The notes under the pieces were generated by a model, which did not search any database, was not told the DNA's origin, and saw nothing but the letters and a program-made list of their open reading frames with translations. Source: Hydractinia symbiolongicarpus (taxonomy: Eukaryota; Cnidaria; Hydrozoa; Anthoathecata; Hydractiniidae). From it: a stretch of DNA of 64,000 nucleotides. The number at the start of each line of letters is the position of its first letter. Position 1 is the first letter of the stretch. The translations under genes and the position numbers were made by a program. The stretch is taken from assembly GCF_029227915.1 (NCBI RefSeq), contig NC_079888.1, positions 11,329,001 through 11,393,000 of the forward strand. Reading direction: 5' to 3'. Of this stretch, positions 31,171-43,716 are shown piece by piece.

Positions 31171-34100
31171 TTACATAAATCCTCCAAAGCCACCACCAGC
31201 ACCTAAGTCGTCACCAAACCTTGGTCTTCTTAAAGTGTCTGGATGTTGCCTACGACCAGGGTGAAAATCGTCATCATCTGGCGACATGGGTCCTACCAGA
31301 TCGTAGCGAGCACCTGGTGGCCTCCTAGCGTTGCTCGGATTAGGCTGTCTATCGCGTAAAATATCTGGATGAAAGGGAGACGATGGGTCTAATCCTGGTT
31401 GATTGGGAAACCCACCTGGATGGAATCCGCCGGAAGGGTAGAGATCATAACGGCCTCCTGAAATATATCGAAATAAATTATAAGTTTAAGACAACAGATA
31501 AGTTCACCAAACCAACATGAAAGCGCGGTCAAGTGGGCAAGCTAGTATAGGGTTGAATACAAAAAAGTATAGGCTTAATAAATTTAAATTACATGTACAA
31601 TGCCCGTAGAGTCGTTCTTAAAAAGCAAGAGTATCAATTGTGTTGTGGAGCACCCCAGCAGGACCTTGGCAGTCAACGTTTTCAGACTCACTGTATATCA
31701 TGAATGGCTTAAAATGTATATCAACCTCTGTTTTAAAAGGTAAGATTCAAGACACAGAACAAGAAGCCTTGTGAATTGAAGTTTTTTACCATTAAAAATT
31801 AAAATGGGCAACTCACAGTTTTTAACAACCTGAATTATTTTAAATTAAAGATCTTAACCAATTATCACGGGGGGAATCAATGAATATATATATTTCAAAA
31901 TTCAAACTTAATTATTATAGTGTATTTTCAAATTACATACAACTAAATAAATAAATAATCCAGATTTTACACATAGTATTCCTAAAAAAATAAAAACTTT
32001 AACCTAATTCTATATATCTATATTTTCAAAATATATATATTTTATTTACAAAATAATTTTAATTAATTAGTTACATTGGCTACTTCGGTGCCATGGGCAC
32101 AAAAAATTTACCTTTTGTTTAAAGTTAAAACTATCTTCAGTTAAATGGAAATAATTGCCATATGTTTTTAGACTGGTGTGGTAAAATATTTTTAAAGACG
32201 ATAATAAACCGTTCTTGAGATCATATCAGTTTTAATAAAAATACATGTTCAGAAAATTAAAAAGCCATTCTGATGATGGAATAAGTTAGATATAGTATGT
32301 GTACTTGGTCTGTTGTCAACTTCTTTATCCAGGACAGAAAAATGGATAGTATGCTTTTAGAGCGTAGCGTTAGAATAATAAAAACTAAATTTATGTTGGT
32401 AAAAATAAGGTTCACTGGATCTCTTTGTAATCGATGTAGAAAAATGCTGGAAGATTCATGACACAAATCTTGTTATGTAAGATTGATGATTGAAGTAATT
32501 ACTCCTTGACATGCTGATGGCGGCTGTTTCGATAACAACTGGGCATACTTTTCAAATTCAAACTAGTTGCTGGATTGAATTTATAATCTGTAGCTAGCTA
32601 TAAATTTTTTTAGCTTGAGTCATAACAGCTAAGCCATTCATTTGTTGTTCAATATTTCGTTAGTAACAGCATGACAATGACAATTGTGTTATAAACTTAA
32701 AGTGTGGTAACAAAAACTCGAAGTAAAACTTCGCCCACAACAACTGACAAAAGTTACGTGCCACACCACTTGCTTATAGTAACCTAAGTAACTACAATCT
32801 TTAAGTGTCGAGACACTTTTTAAAATCTTATATATTAATTCCCTTGCGTGAGTAAAACTGTGAGTCCACGACACGGAAATCACGGAAATATATATATGAT
32901 ATATATCTATATATTTATATATTTTTTTGTTTATGACATTTCGTGTTTTTTAAGAAAACTTTAAACCTTTTTCGAGAGAGTTACTACATGCCAACACCGA
33001 AAAAACCTGTTTTTTAAATTCTTATTTGATAGAGGTTTTTGACATTATGGGAAAATTTACGTAGCTTTTTCACATTTTTTGATTTTGTTGCCGTATTTAC
33101 ATGGGTTTTTGATTATTTTATTTATTTTTTTGGCGGGGGAGGGCGGGGGAAGGATTTACATGTTTTTTTACATTTAGGGTAAAAAATGTACAGGGAAGGC
33201 TGGGGTGATTTTCCATGTGTATACATGGTATATATAATATATTCAAACTGTTTTGCTTTTCTTTTGAAATTTTGTGTTAACTTTTGTGGCACAAGGATCA
33301 TGCAATATACCGAAAGAGCTAACTTTTGTAAATTTGACTTTACACCTTGCAAGCCTTTCATGTTTTTATATTAAACTAAGAAATTCAACTCTGACATTAT
33401 ATATATATATATATTCCCACATTATATATATAAATTCCCACATTATATATATAAATTCCCACATTAACCCTGAAAATTTTAAACATTTTCCTGGTTCTTT
33501 TTTTGGTTTGTGAAGTTCTTTTCCTCCAAATATTCTGAAATAAAGTTTAGAAATTACTTATTTTTAAAATGTAAATTTAATTTGTTTCAAATTGTGGTTT
33601 TGACATTTTCATGTAAAAGTTTGTGGGCAAAGACATAATCAGCATGCTAAAAGAACTGACTTTTCGTAATTTAGAATTACTAAACACAACCATTTTTTCA
33701 CATTGAGTGTAAACTTTTTGTGCGTATGGCTTATATTTAATACACTAAAAGAGCTACTTTGTTGATTTCAATTTTATACTCATTGTAAGCTATTTTTTTC
33801 TTCTTTTTGACATTTTGAATTAACTTATTGTTGTAGAAGGTATATAATATACATGCATATAAAAAATGGAATTTTGCAAATTTCTGTTTTACCACTCAAT
33901 TTTTACATTATATATATATAAATTATTTGGGACAGAATGGTATGAAATAGACCAAAATACCTGATCTTAGTTGTTTTTAATTTACAGGCTGTGTCTGTGA
34001 AATTTTAAGGGGAACATTTTATGGAAGACAATGGCATGACATATACTGATAGAACTGATTTTTGTTGTGTTAATAGATGTTAATCTGAACCTTTTTGACA

Positions 34101-37100
34101 TTTTATGTTAATTTTGCGAGGAAGGACCATATATGCACAGAAGAAGTATTCGATTTTACACCTTGCAAGCTGTGTTTTTCTATATTTTTTTTAAATTCTT
34201 ACCGAGGAGGACTCTGTGCAATATATCGAAATGACTGATCCTTCTCGATTTAAATTTGATGTGTTCTAAGTCGTATATAGTTTTTGAAATTTTGTGTAAG
34301 ATTTAATGGGTAAGGACTAGATGCAATATGTCAAAAAAACTGATGTTTGTTTAATCAGAAGCACTCCCTACAACCATTCTTCTTTTTTACAGTTTGTGAA
34401 GCTTTTGTGGGGAAAGAGTGTATGCAGTATCATCAAATAACTGATTTTTGTTGCAAACTGTTTTTCTTTGGCATTTTGGATTAAAATATTGTTTTAGAGG
34501 GCATATGCAGTAGATATATGTACCGAAATAATTAAATTTTGCAAACTTTGATTTTGTCGTTACCTCTCATTTTTTACATTTTGATTAAATTTTTCTGGGA
34601 GACCGTTGGTATGCGAAGGACCAAAATAAGAGATTTTAGTATTATTTAGAATTTGTATTTTGTTTTGCAAAATTGGTGCAAAAATTGACATAAAATGAAC
34701 TTATATATAGATTGATTGCTGTTGTTTAACATGACTCATTATGACTTATAAAAATATTTTATGAAAATTTGTGACAGAATACTATGTGAGATTTGAAATT
34801 TTGTTTACTTTATTGATGGTAAAACAGCATGCAAGTTGCTAAAAAGACTTTATTAATTTTAGGTTTAAACACCGTTTTTTGTTGACATTTTGTCTAAAGT
34901 TTGGTGAGGAAGGACCATATGCAATATATCAAAAAACGTTTTATTGCATTATAATTTATCCTTGCAATCCCTTTTGAACACCTGAGATAAAAATTTCTAC
35001 TTAGGCACAATTTATTGTTTATTTTTCACATTTTGTGTCAACCTTTGACAGGGTTTGCAATAAACTAACTGATTTTACCATATACAATGAGAGAGATTTG
35101 TGTTTGACATTGATTAGCTTTTTTGTATGTGACGTTTTGAGTGATTTAAATTTTATGGGTGAGATGTATGTTGAAATGCTTTTGAAAACTTCTTTCCGAA
35201 TAATTTTCGCATTTGTCAGATGGTCAGAGCAGTAATTTTAGTAGATTTAGATTTTAAATGTCACATATATACTGCAGTTGTTGGACACCTTTAATGTTTT
35301 TTGGTAATTTATATAATAATACAGATGTAAGATGCGCTCTGCTGTATTGTTTGTTTTTTGATGGACATATATCTGCTACATAAATTAAATGAGAATACAG
35401 TGGATTCTTCCACGGGAAACAGCTAGTTCTAATTACTTACACACTTTCACCCTGCACCCCCCGGACAATATCGCGCTCAAGTTTTTGAACACAAAAGTTT
35501 GCTACTATGACTTTCCAATATTGTGTGAAGGGGGAGGAGATAAAAAAAGAAACGTAATTCTGTATTTATCGCCTTTTATGCCAATAATGGTCAGTTTTTG
35601 CATTTGTTTTGACTACTTTTGGCAAAGATTGTAGCCAACGTATATAAAATTGTGAAACCTCAACTAGTAATTCTCTTAAGCAATTAACATTTTTACAGAT
35701 CTGTGCAGGCTGTTAACTCTGATCACAGTTTTGACATCAATCAGTATTGGTCTTACTACCAGCTTTTTGTTTATGAACTAATAGACAGCAAGACATAGGG
35801 TTAGTGTATATTTCAAAACTTACCAGATAATTTAAACGTCGTTGTTCCGTTTAGCTATTGCAATGCAATCACCATACCTGAACAGAATTGTTCAGTGAAT
35901 TTTCAAGCCTACTTGCGATTGAAAAATAGATTGTGTTTGTTTCGAGTTTTCCGTCTTCAAAGATTTCACAGCGCGTATCAGTTATTAAAAAACAGTTGTA
36001 CTTGCGAGTTCCAGGACAAGTTATATTTTGTGAAAATTACGATTTTTTGAGGGTGGAGGTATCCACGTGACAGGTTCATGCGTCTCAATATTTTAAAAAA
36101 AAATCAGGGAAAAATGGCAAATGCAAAGGCAAAAAAAATCACAGGCTACATCATTCGCGCTACTTTTTATGCTTCTTGGTAGTTTTTAATGTAGGCTTTA
36201 GCCTGCTTGGTTTATAACTGTATTCGGCCCTGTAGTGGTTACATAGTTTTCTTTGAAATCACGAGGTCGGTGATTAAATCAACAGCTCGGACATGTGTAT
36301 CACGTGCTATTACTCCAGGTTTAAGTCAGCCCATGCCATGTAGAGGAAATTAGGTAGCCAATGCCGATGTGGTATCTAATCTATGCAATTAGAACACATA
36401 TTCGGAACATTCGAGTAATAAAAATTCAGAAATAAACAAACAAACTAACAAATAAAGGAACTCGTTAACCCTATCAAAAAATAACTATTACCGTTCAATC
36501 AAAATAGAGCGGTTTTAATTACAGCCAACGTAAAAAGGGTTCGCGCTAAAGGTTTGCATTTTACCGGAGCAACAGGTTAGGCTCCTAGCAACCAATCGTT
36601 ACAAAGAAAACTTACCGATCATTCCAGGTATCCTTGGTGAAGGGTTTGGGTAAATCAAGTCTGGTCCCACATCAAATTCTGGTCGCAGTGGTGTGCGTGG
36701 AGCTCTCAAGCGTTGTTCTTCTCGTAACAGCTCTTCACGCCTCATTACGTACATATGTTTGACTGTCTGTAAAAAATTGTGATGTTATGAGTAAACTAAA
36801 AACAGCAAATATCTGCAGAAGCAAACACAGTGAAACCTCAATAAAGTGGACACTTGCGAAACAAAATGTTTTATAGAGATGTTCGTTTTCTAGATGTGTC
36901 CATTATAAAGATACCACACTGTGAGACACTGTTCAGGACAAATCAAACATAGAAGGGTCTGTTGCAGAGGATTTTCACCTAAGGGAGAATTAGGTGGTGG
37001 CCGTGCGATTAAGTGTGGTTCATACTAAGCCATATCTTGAATTTCTTTCTCGGTGGTCATCTTTACACTTGCATTGCAAACCATGCGAATGAAACTTTTA

Positions 37101-40100
37101 CTGTGTTCGCCTTTAACATTAAATACTCAATCCATCCTTACCTGCTTATAGGAAGTACCGACGGGATTAGAAGTGTCTATAGAAAAAAAGGAGACAAATA
37201 AAATCAAATAACTATTTGGATTCCCTCAGGGTCAGACAATTTTTTAAACGCAGACACACTAGGAATTTTTTTTTTAAGATCAAGTACATACTAAACTCTC
37301 TTTGTAGTACTCGTCTCCATATCGACTCATCGCCACACAATACACGCAGCTCACGTGCCACCTGTGACATGCGACAAATACTGACTACATCCAGAAAACA
37401 CAGCAAGCGGAGCTAAGAGAATGATAGATGTAAGGAGTTGTTAAGATTTAAAATGTATTGTAGTGCAAAGACCTGGACAGTTTTTTATTCATCGTGCTCT
37501 CGCACTAAATTTAATGCATATATCATGTGTTACCGCGGATCACCTTTCATTCGTATAAGCGGGAAAGAGTTTAGTGTGTGAGACCCACAACCAATTGAAA
37601 TAAACTGACAATACAAAGTATTTCGGTGTTCTCTGACGAGCTTCTAGTCTGGATAGCCTGGAAAAATGCTTGGAAACTAGAAACAAATTACCTGAACTTC
37701 CTGAGGAAGAGTAGTAAAACTCAATATATTACCATTCACACCAAGTTCTAAACAAAAGGGATATCTTATTGATCTGTTTTGTAAGCGTAAGGTCAAAACA
37801 TTAGAATTTAGTACACTGAGAATCGACTTTCTTTCAGATTTTAAAGTGCAAATTTGGTACGTAATTTGCATCCTTATAAGGGCCTACACAATTTTTTAAA
37901 AGTAAATTATGTGGTTTTACTAAGAAATCTGGCTTTTCTCTTTGTCAATATAAGTCGTTTGGGCAATACAAATACCCCATTCGCTTCAGTATTGCAATTT
38001 AAGGAAGCATAACGGAAATGCAGCCAAAATTGTTAACGTGTGAGAGAATAAAACATCGTAATAAAAACTAATTACAGTAGACGTCCGTTAATTCAAACAC
38101 GCAAGGGACTAAATTATTTGTTTGAATTAACGAATGTTCGGATTATCGGAAGTTCAGAAAAAACAAGAACTTTAATAAACGTTTAAAGGTGTTATGCTAA
38201 TATAACTTTATTATAACTTTACTACAACTTTTTATAAAAACCTTTTAACGTGGTTTGCTTGCTGATGGGCAAGGCCTCCAAATTCCTTGAAAACTTCATT
38301 TAATCGATAAATTGAAAGAAATTTTGCCACCATTGATGCAATAAAAATAAATAAAAATGAAAACGTTTTTTTTATTTTCCCTTAAGATTTTATTTATCCA
38401 TACACAAAATTTCGGGATCTTTGGGACTAAAAAAATGTTCGAATTAGCGAAATGTTCGAATTAAGCAGCTCAAAATATAAGACTTTATTAAACCAAACTC
38501 AAGGGACTTGGTAATTTGTTCGAAATAACGGAAAGTTCTAATTATGCGGCATTCGAATTAACGGACGTCTACTGTACTTGTATAAAACACCGAACAAAAT
38601 GAGTTTACATATTCGATATCGAATATTGGTAGCAGCTCTCACCCGTGGTATAATTGTTTGATTTTTTTCAGCGCGCGTGGAGATTGCAATCAAAATAAAA
38701 TGCAATGCAACGAAATCGTTTAGAATTTTGTTAACCATTTCTTTGTTTTTTTTAAAGTACAATTCGAATAATTTGAACATTCAAATCGTTTTACGAGAGC
38801 TTTTTCTTATGAAAACACTATCGACATTTAAAATCAATCTTCTAGATGTGGTGGTTGATGACACTGCATGAAAATTAATTAATACAGGGTTCGTTGCAGT
38901 TAACCAAATAAAAATTCCATGACCTCGCCAAGTAGCACGAAAATGAGATCATTTTCCCTCACCACTAGGCTGAAAAAGATTGTGAACGAAATGTCTTCTT
39001 CATCCCTGGAATGAATCATTTTCCTGACTTTTCCTGACTTCTCTTAAGGACAGAAGCTTTCGCGGGCAAAAACTTTTGCGTTTTTCGAGTTTTTTGGTTC
39101 ATTTTCGCGAAGTTAATTTCTTTGGAAAATATAAATCGCGAAAGTTGTTTTACACGAAGTCATAGATATTTTTTAGGTTGCGAAAATTTTTTCACCACAA
39201 AAAAAAGAAAAAAAAGAATTTCAAAGTTAGTTTATTTTTTCTATAATCGACAACTACAATAACATTTTGCGTTTTTACTCTTCTTTGATGCTATGAACAT
39301 TCCCAGATATCCCGATTCCGTAAAACAGTATGCAGACTTTTGATTACTAAAAATAAGACAAAAGAAAAAAAAAAAGAGAATTGTTGTCATTTTTGAAAGA
39401 TTTTCCCTTGCAAATGAAGTGATTTTTGATTTTAGCGAAAGTTTTTCCCTGCGAATTTTGTCCCAAAATTACAATTTGCGAAAGTTTGTCGTTTCGCAAT
39501 TTTTTGACCTCGCAAAACTTTTCATCTGCCAAATTTTTTGCTCCTATAGTACTTGCTCAAGGTTCTAATTCTCGCTGACTTTCCAGACAATATGAATTCT
39601 TTAATATGTTACTCGATTGCGAATATGATCTTGATTTGTCTCTTTGCAATTCTGTCATGTCGTGGTTCAGCGTGGAAGGGAGGCGATGTTGTGGACATCA
39701 GAGAGAAGTGAATTGGCTTTAATGACATGTTACCTATCTTCTGAAGACGTTCTTTTGCGTAAGAAAAACGAATTCCCAGGCTTTTTTAATAGTTTTTAAA
39801 TTATCTGCCAAGTATGGGTAATAGGATTACTGCAATGTGTTGATTTGAAAAATAAACAAATACAGGAGAATCTAGAATCTAGGAATTGTAAAAGTCCAAG
39901 AAGTGTACATGGTCTAACATTTTTAAAGGTTCAGGCTTCGTACTAGGTCATTATTTTTTGAGAAATTAATTTTGTTTTTGCAACACACTGTACCTGCTAA
40001 CATAACTACTCACTTGTTCTTATCTCGTTTAAAATCTTCGTAGTAATCGAGTCTTTTACTTTTCGCGACAGTTTATTCAGATTGGTGTATATTTTCTCTG

Positions 40101-43100
40101 GATGTCCTACAAAATGCAAAACGCAACATAAATTTAAAACGTTCACTAAGAATCACCAACATAACTTTGTCTTGATTTATTGACAACTTGAATGCAACTA
40201 ACATTCTGCTATGTGTCATTGAAGATTTACTTTTTGGAGAACACAGCAAAATTTGGAACGGTTGGAAGAAACCTTGAATGATAGGAAAACAAATGAAACG
40301 GCAAAGCCTCCATCAACACATCAACAGTCCACAACCGCATATCAAGTTTACTGTTAAACTTAAAAAAAATACCAACATCGCTTTCCTTGACACACTTGTT
40401 CTTTAAATTCCTATATTTTCTTTAAGTTATAGAATTTTAGACAAATATCTTAGTTGTAGGACTTACAACAAATTACAGCTACTTTTGCATACACTTAAAT
40501 CTCTATTTTTTTCTTAAAATTTTTAAAATCCTACCAAACGTTCTCTAAAATGATGGGGAAAAGTCCTTTAAAATCCTTAAAATTCCTTTAACTTTAAAAA
40601 CAAAACCTTATGACCATCCTGTGATGTAAAGAAAGAATAATCTCTTCATTGGAACGCGCAAAAAACGCCATCTGTTACAAAAAAGAAAGGATACAAAAAA
40701 TTGGACTTAAAAAATGAATACAAACAGTAATTGCGCTGCATGAAAAAAAGATAAAGAGAAGATTCAATCTAAAAAATATTATTTAAAAACTGTGATACCG
40801 TATGTATAGGCGAAAAGAAAAACAAAAATTTGACTAGAAGGTTCAAACACATGACACGTTAAGAAATGAAGACTTGGGTGAAAACTCAACAGCTTGATTA
40901 GAATGAAAAGACCATAAGCAGAGTAGGAAGGACAACAAACAAAGAGAAAACACTGTAGTATGTGACGAATACATAAACACGGAATCTTGTACCACTTTTC
41001 CAAAATTTAATCTATATATACTATAAGGCGTTGTCTGTATTTGCGCAAACTGTACTGTCTGAAGTGAAAAAGCTGTCATTCCTTGCATGCACATTTTAGC
41101 AACTAATGACAACGCAGAATCGCCCATAGGAGCCTTGAACGGACACGCCCGTTCAAGTGTCAAATTTATTATAAAATAACATGCCATATCTTTGCAAACA
41201 CAAGTTCCACCAAAAGCAGGATGCCGGGTGTACTAGAATGTTTCTTTTCTCACTAAATTGAACATGAATGTTCCTGATATCACTTATGCGTATTATCCCG
41301 GCGTATCCTAAGAATTATTTTCATTTTTTGCAGTGGTGACATTGCTAAGGATAGAAGCAGCATTTTTTTTTCATAGGTTGATTGTATGTAGCCGTACAAG
41401 AGACAACATCTCCTACTAACTTTCCCAAATTTGGCTACCAGCCTAGTTGTTGCCATATAGGTCCGGAAACTTCCCGATGATTGGTTAATTTAAAACGTCA
41501 CCCCCTGAATTTTGTTCAAAATCTTGAATTATATCACAATAATAATGTAAAAATCATTCAATACCTGCTGAAATCTCTACACTGTTTATATATTCTGCAA
41601 TCTTAAGTTTGACTTGAAAGACACCAACGTCTTCTTCATCCAATGTACCTGAATAGAATATCAATCACAAGACCAAAAAATCACAATACAAGACACCATT
41701 GGATGGTCAAGATATTATAATATCATCACAATATTTCTATCAACAATAGGTGGTTACAAAGTTGGCACATGTAAGTATTTTGCGTGCTTTCTGGTGCGCT
41801 TATGTCCTAAATCGTTGTGTGTGTGTGGGCGATTGCATGTGCTATCATATGCCATTCCTCAAAAAGCTTCCTTAAAAACAGGGCGGATAAATGTTAACAC
41901 TACAATTTAAAAGGGTAGTAACATACAGAATTTTATTTCAGTTTATTTACATACACGAGACTAAATGTTTGACATTCAACTAAAAGGTTTCTTCCTTTCA
42001 ATTAAAAATATATCGGCTTAATTATCGCTTAAATATAGGGGCAACATTTAGCTAGGCCAGTTACACAAATTTTATGAAAACTTCAACTATTCGCAAATTT
42101 CAGCAAGTTTCTTTAAATTTACATTTACATAGAATCAGTCTTCTCAAAACCGTGAAAATTTAACAGGATAACATTTCGCTAAAAATAATCTCGTTATCAT
42201 CCACAAATAAACTGCATACCTGTAATAAGGACTGACTTGCCAGTTACAGAAGCAGTCACACAACAATCCATGTCTCGTGACGTATTATGCGTGTAGTTTA
42301 GTCGATATAAGCCCATTTCAGAGTTTTTCCAATTTGATGGCAATGCGATGGTTGAGCGACGGTTTTCAGCATCAGCAGAATATGTCTTGTTTGTGCGTGT
42401 AACCTGCGAAAAAAAGCTTTGGAATTGACAAAGCATGTTGTTTTGAACAGGTAATTATAAAAGAATAGTAAAAATCAGTTTAAAGGAATGATTTAATGTA
42501 ACAAAAAGAATATAACAAGCATTAGTAACTGGGGGGGGGAGGGTGTCACACGAAGATAAGAAGTTAAAAGGACAGAAGAAAACACCAACCTTGTTTTGAA
42601 ACCCAGTTTCCAAAATTAGCGCATGTGCTGCTAAACATAAATAATCTGCCTCTGTTTCACACTCGACTCTATTAACCAGCTCACGAAAAGAGTATGTAAT
42701 ACCGTCTTGTAAAAACAACGGAGGTATTTTACTGCGTGATTTATTAGTAGTGAGTTGACTTTCTGATTTTAACTTTTCAGCATTCATATTTTCTGCTGTT
42801 TCAAAGTTGCGTACGATGTCTTCTTTCTTTTGTTCGTTAGTGCCTTGTTTGTCATCATGTGATTGACTCGATGACTGGTCTTGATTACCACCTAAACTCG
42901 ATTCCCCAAGCATGTTCAGAAGTTCTATGGCATCATTAAAGTTAGTAGCACCAAACGTTAACACTGCTTTCTCTGCAGAGTTCTAAAAAAATATCACAAA
43001 CCTCTAAAGCAGCTTAAATTTTAAGGGTTTTTTAAAAGGTTGTTTACTCAAAGAGGCACATATGCTTGAAAATTAACCCTGATAAAAGAAAAACAAGATT

Positions 43101-43704
43101 ACCTTTTGAAAGCCCATCTGCAATAGTTGAGCTACTAACTGTAAGCTGTCGTCCATTTTATTATCAACAATGTGTAGAAGATCACCTGATACTAAACCCA
43201 TACTTGATAACGTTTCTCCAGCAGATGAGGTCATTTCGTCTTTACCGTTCAGTGAGAGAAACCACTCACTATAAGCAGATGTTATTGAAAAGTCAATTAA
43301 TTTTTTGTAACCAGCATTTCTGCAATGTAACTAGTTCCAGAGTTTCTAACCGTTGTATTTTTATTCCTCAGTAATTATGTTCTTTTTCGCTAACGATGCC
43401 ATAGTCACAAAAGTATCAAAAATAATTTATGTGCACATAATAGGTGATGTTGTAGGGTATGAAGCCTTTGTCCATAATGTGCTACGTGAATCCTTGTAGT
43501 TTTATTAGTTTTGGATCACACTAACTCACTTAAAACCCTAGTTCAAACTAAAACCCATTACGAGTAAAAACCACACAAATCCCAACCTCATACGTACCTT
43601 ACTTGACATATTGCTTGGCATTGTTGCAAAAGATCTTGTAGTGTACCTTCATCAGGCACATCAATGGTGGTGCGAGTAGAATTATATTTAATTCTCAATT
43701 TCAT
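31171..43704 (-). CDS. FBXO7: F-box only protein 7 (FBXO7), at least 11 exons
   Basis: Substrate adaptor of SCF ubiquitin ligases and a proteasome-regulator relative (PI31). Exons read on the minus strand: 43704-43598, 43268-43103, 42982-42590, 42403-42220, 41648-41565, 40106-40014, 37883-37692, 37412-37292, 37176-37142, 36766-36616, 31457-31171. Domains in order: N-terminal ubiquitin-like ('MKLRIKYNSTRTTIDV', 'LSLNGKDEMTS', 'GLVSGDLLHIV'), linker, FP/PI31-like domain ('STIALPSNWKNSEMGLYRL', 'VFQVKLKIAEYIN'), F-box ('LPQEVQ', 'CFLDVVSICRMSQVARELR', 'WRRVLQREF') and a Pro/Arg-rich tail with 'RYDLVGP' ending GGFM, like the human SFM end. All junctions are in phase except 40014/37883, where a small exon may be missing. 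About 585 residues against 522 in human. Confidence 0.83.
33230..35100. repeat. Degenerate tandem repeat in the last FBXO7 intron
   Basis: A unit of roughly 110-190 bp recurs, with blocks such as 'tttgacattttgtgttaa', 'ggaccatatgcaatatatc' and 'aactgatttttgt', at about 33270, 33600, 33830, 34090, 34280, 34400, 34460 and 34890. Units are too diverged to delimit exactly. A cleaner short repeat, three copies of 'attatatatataaattcccac'-like sequence, sits at 33395-33468. Confidence 0.6.
36828..36940. mobile_element. Possible pogo/Tigger-type element end
   Basis: 'cagtgaaacctcaataaagtggaca' style terminus (first bases at 36828), a form common at Tigger ends. No matching opposite end was found, so it would be a truncated piece. 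Confidence 0.35.
38075..38574. mobile_element. 500-bp pogo/Tc1-mariner-type MITE
   Basis: Inverted termini 'cagtagacgtccgttaatt' (38075) and its complement ending at 38574, each flanked by TA. Internal 'gttcgaattaacg'-like repeats echo the ends. No coding capacity. It sits in the FBXO7 intron between 40014 and 37883. Confidence 0.85.
39045..39556. mobile_element. Probable MITE with 'cgaaaactttt' repeats
   Basis: Imperfect inverted ends ('ggacagaagctttcgcgggca' region at 39045 and 'gccaaattttttgctcctata' region near 39555) enclose many copies of 'gcgaaagtttt'-type sequence in both orientations. Boundaries are approximate. Noncoding, in an FBXO7 intron. Confidence 0.4.
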
Positions 43705-43716
43705 ATTTAGGTATCT
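43705..43716 (-). promoter_or_regulatory. 3' splice acceptor 10 nt before the FBXO7 ATG
   Basis: On the minus strand 'aatgttttag' (AG at 43716-43715) is followed by a 10-nt leader and the start codon at 43704. It fits either a 5' UTR intron or a spliced-leader trans-splice site. Confidence 0.5.
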
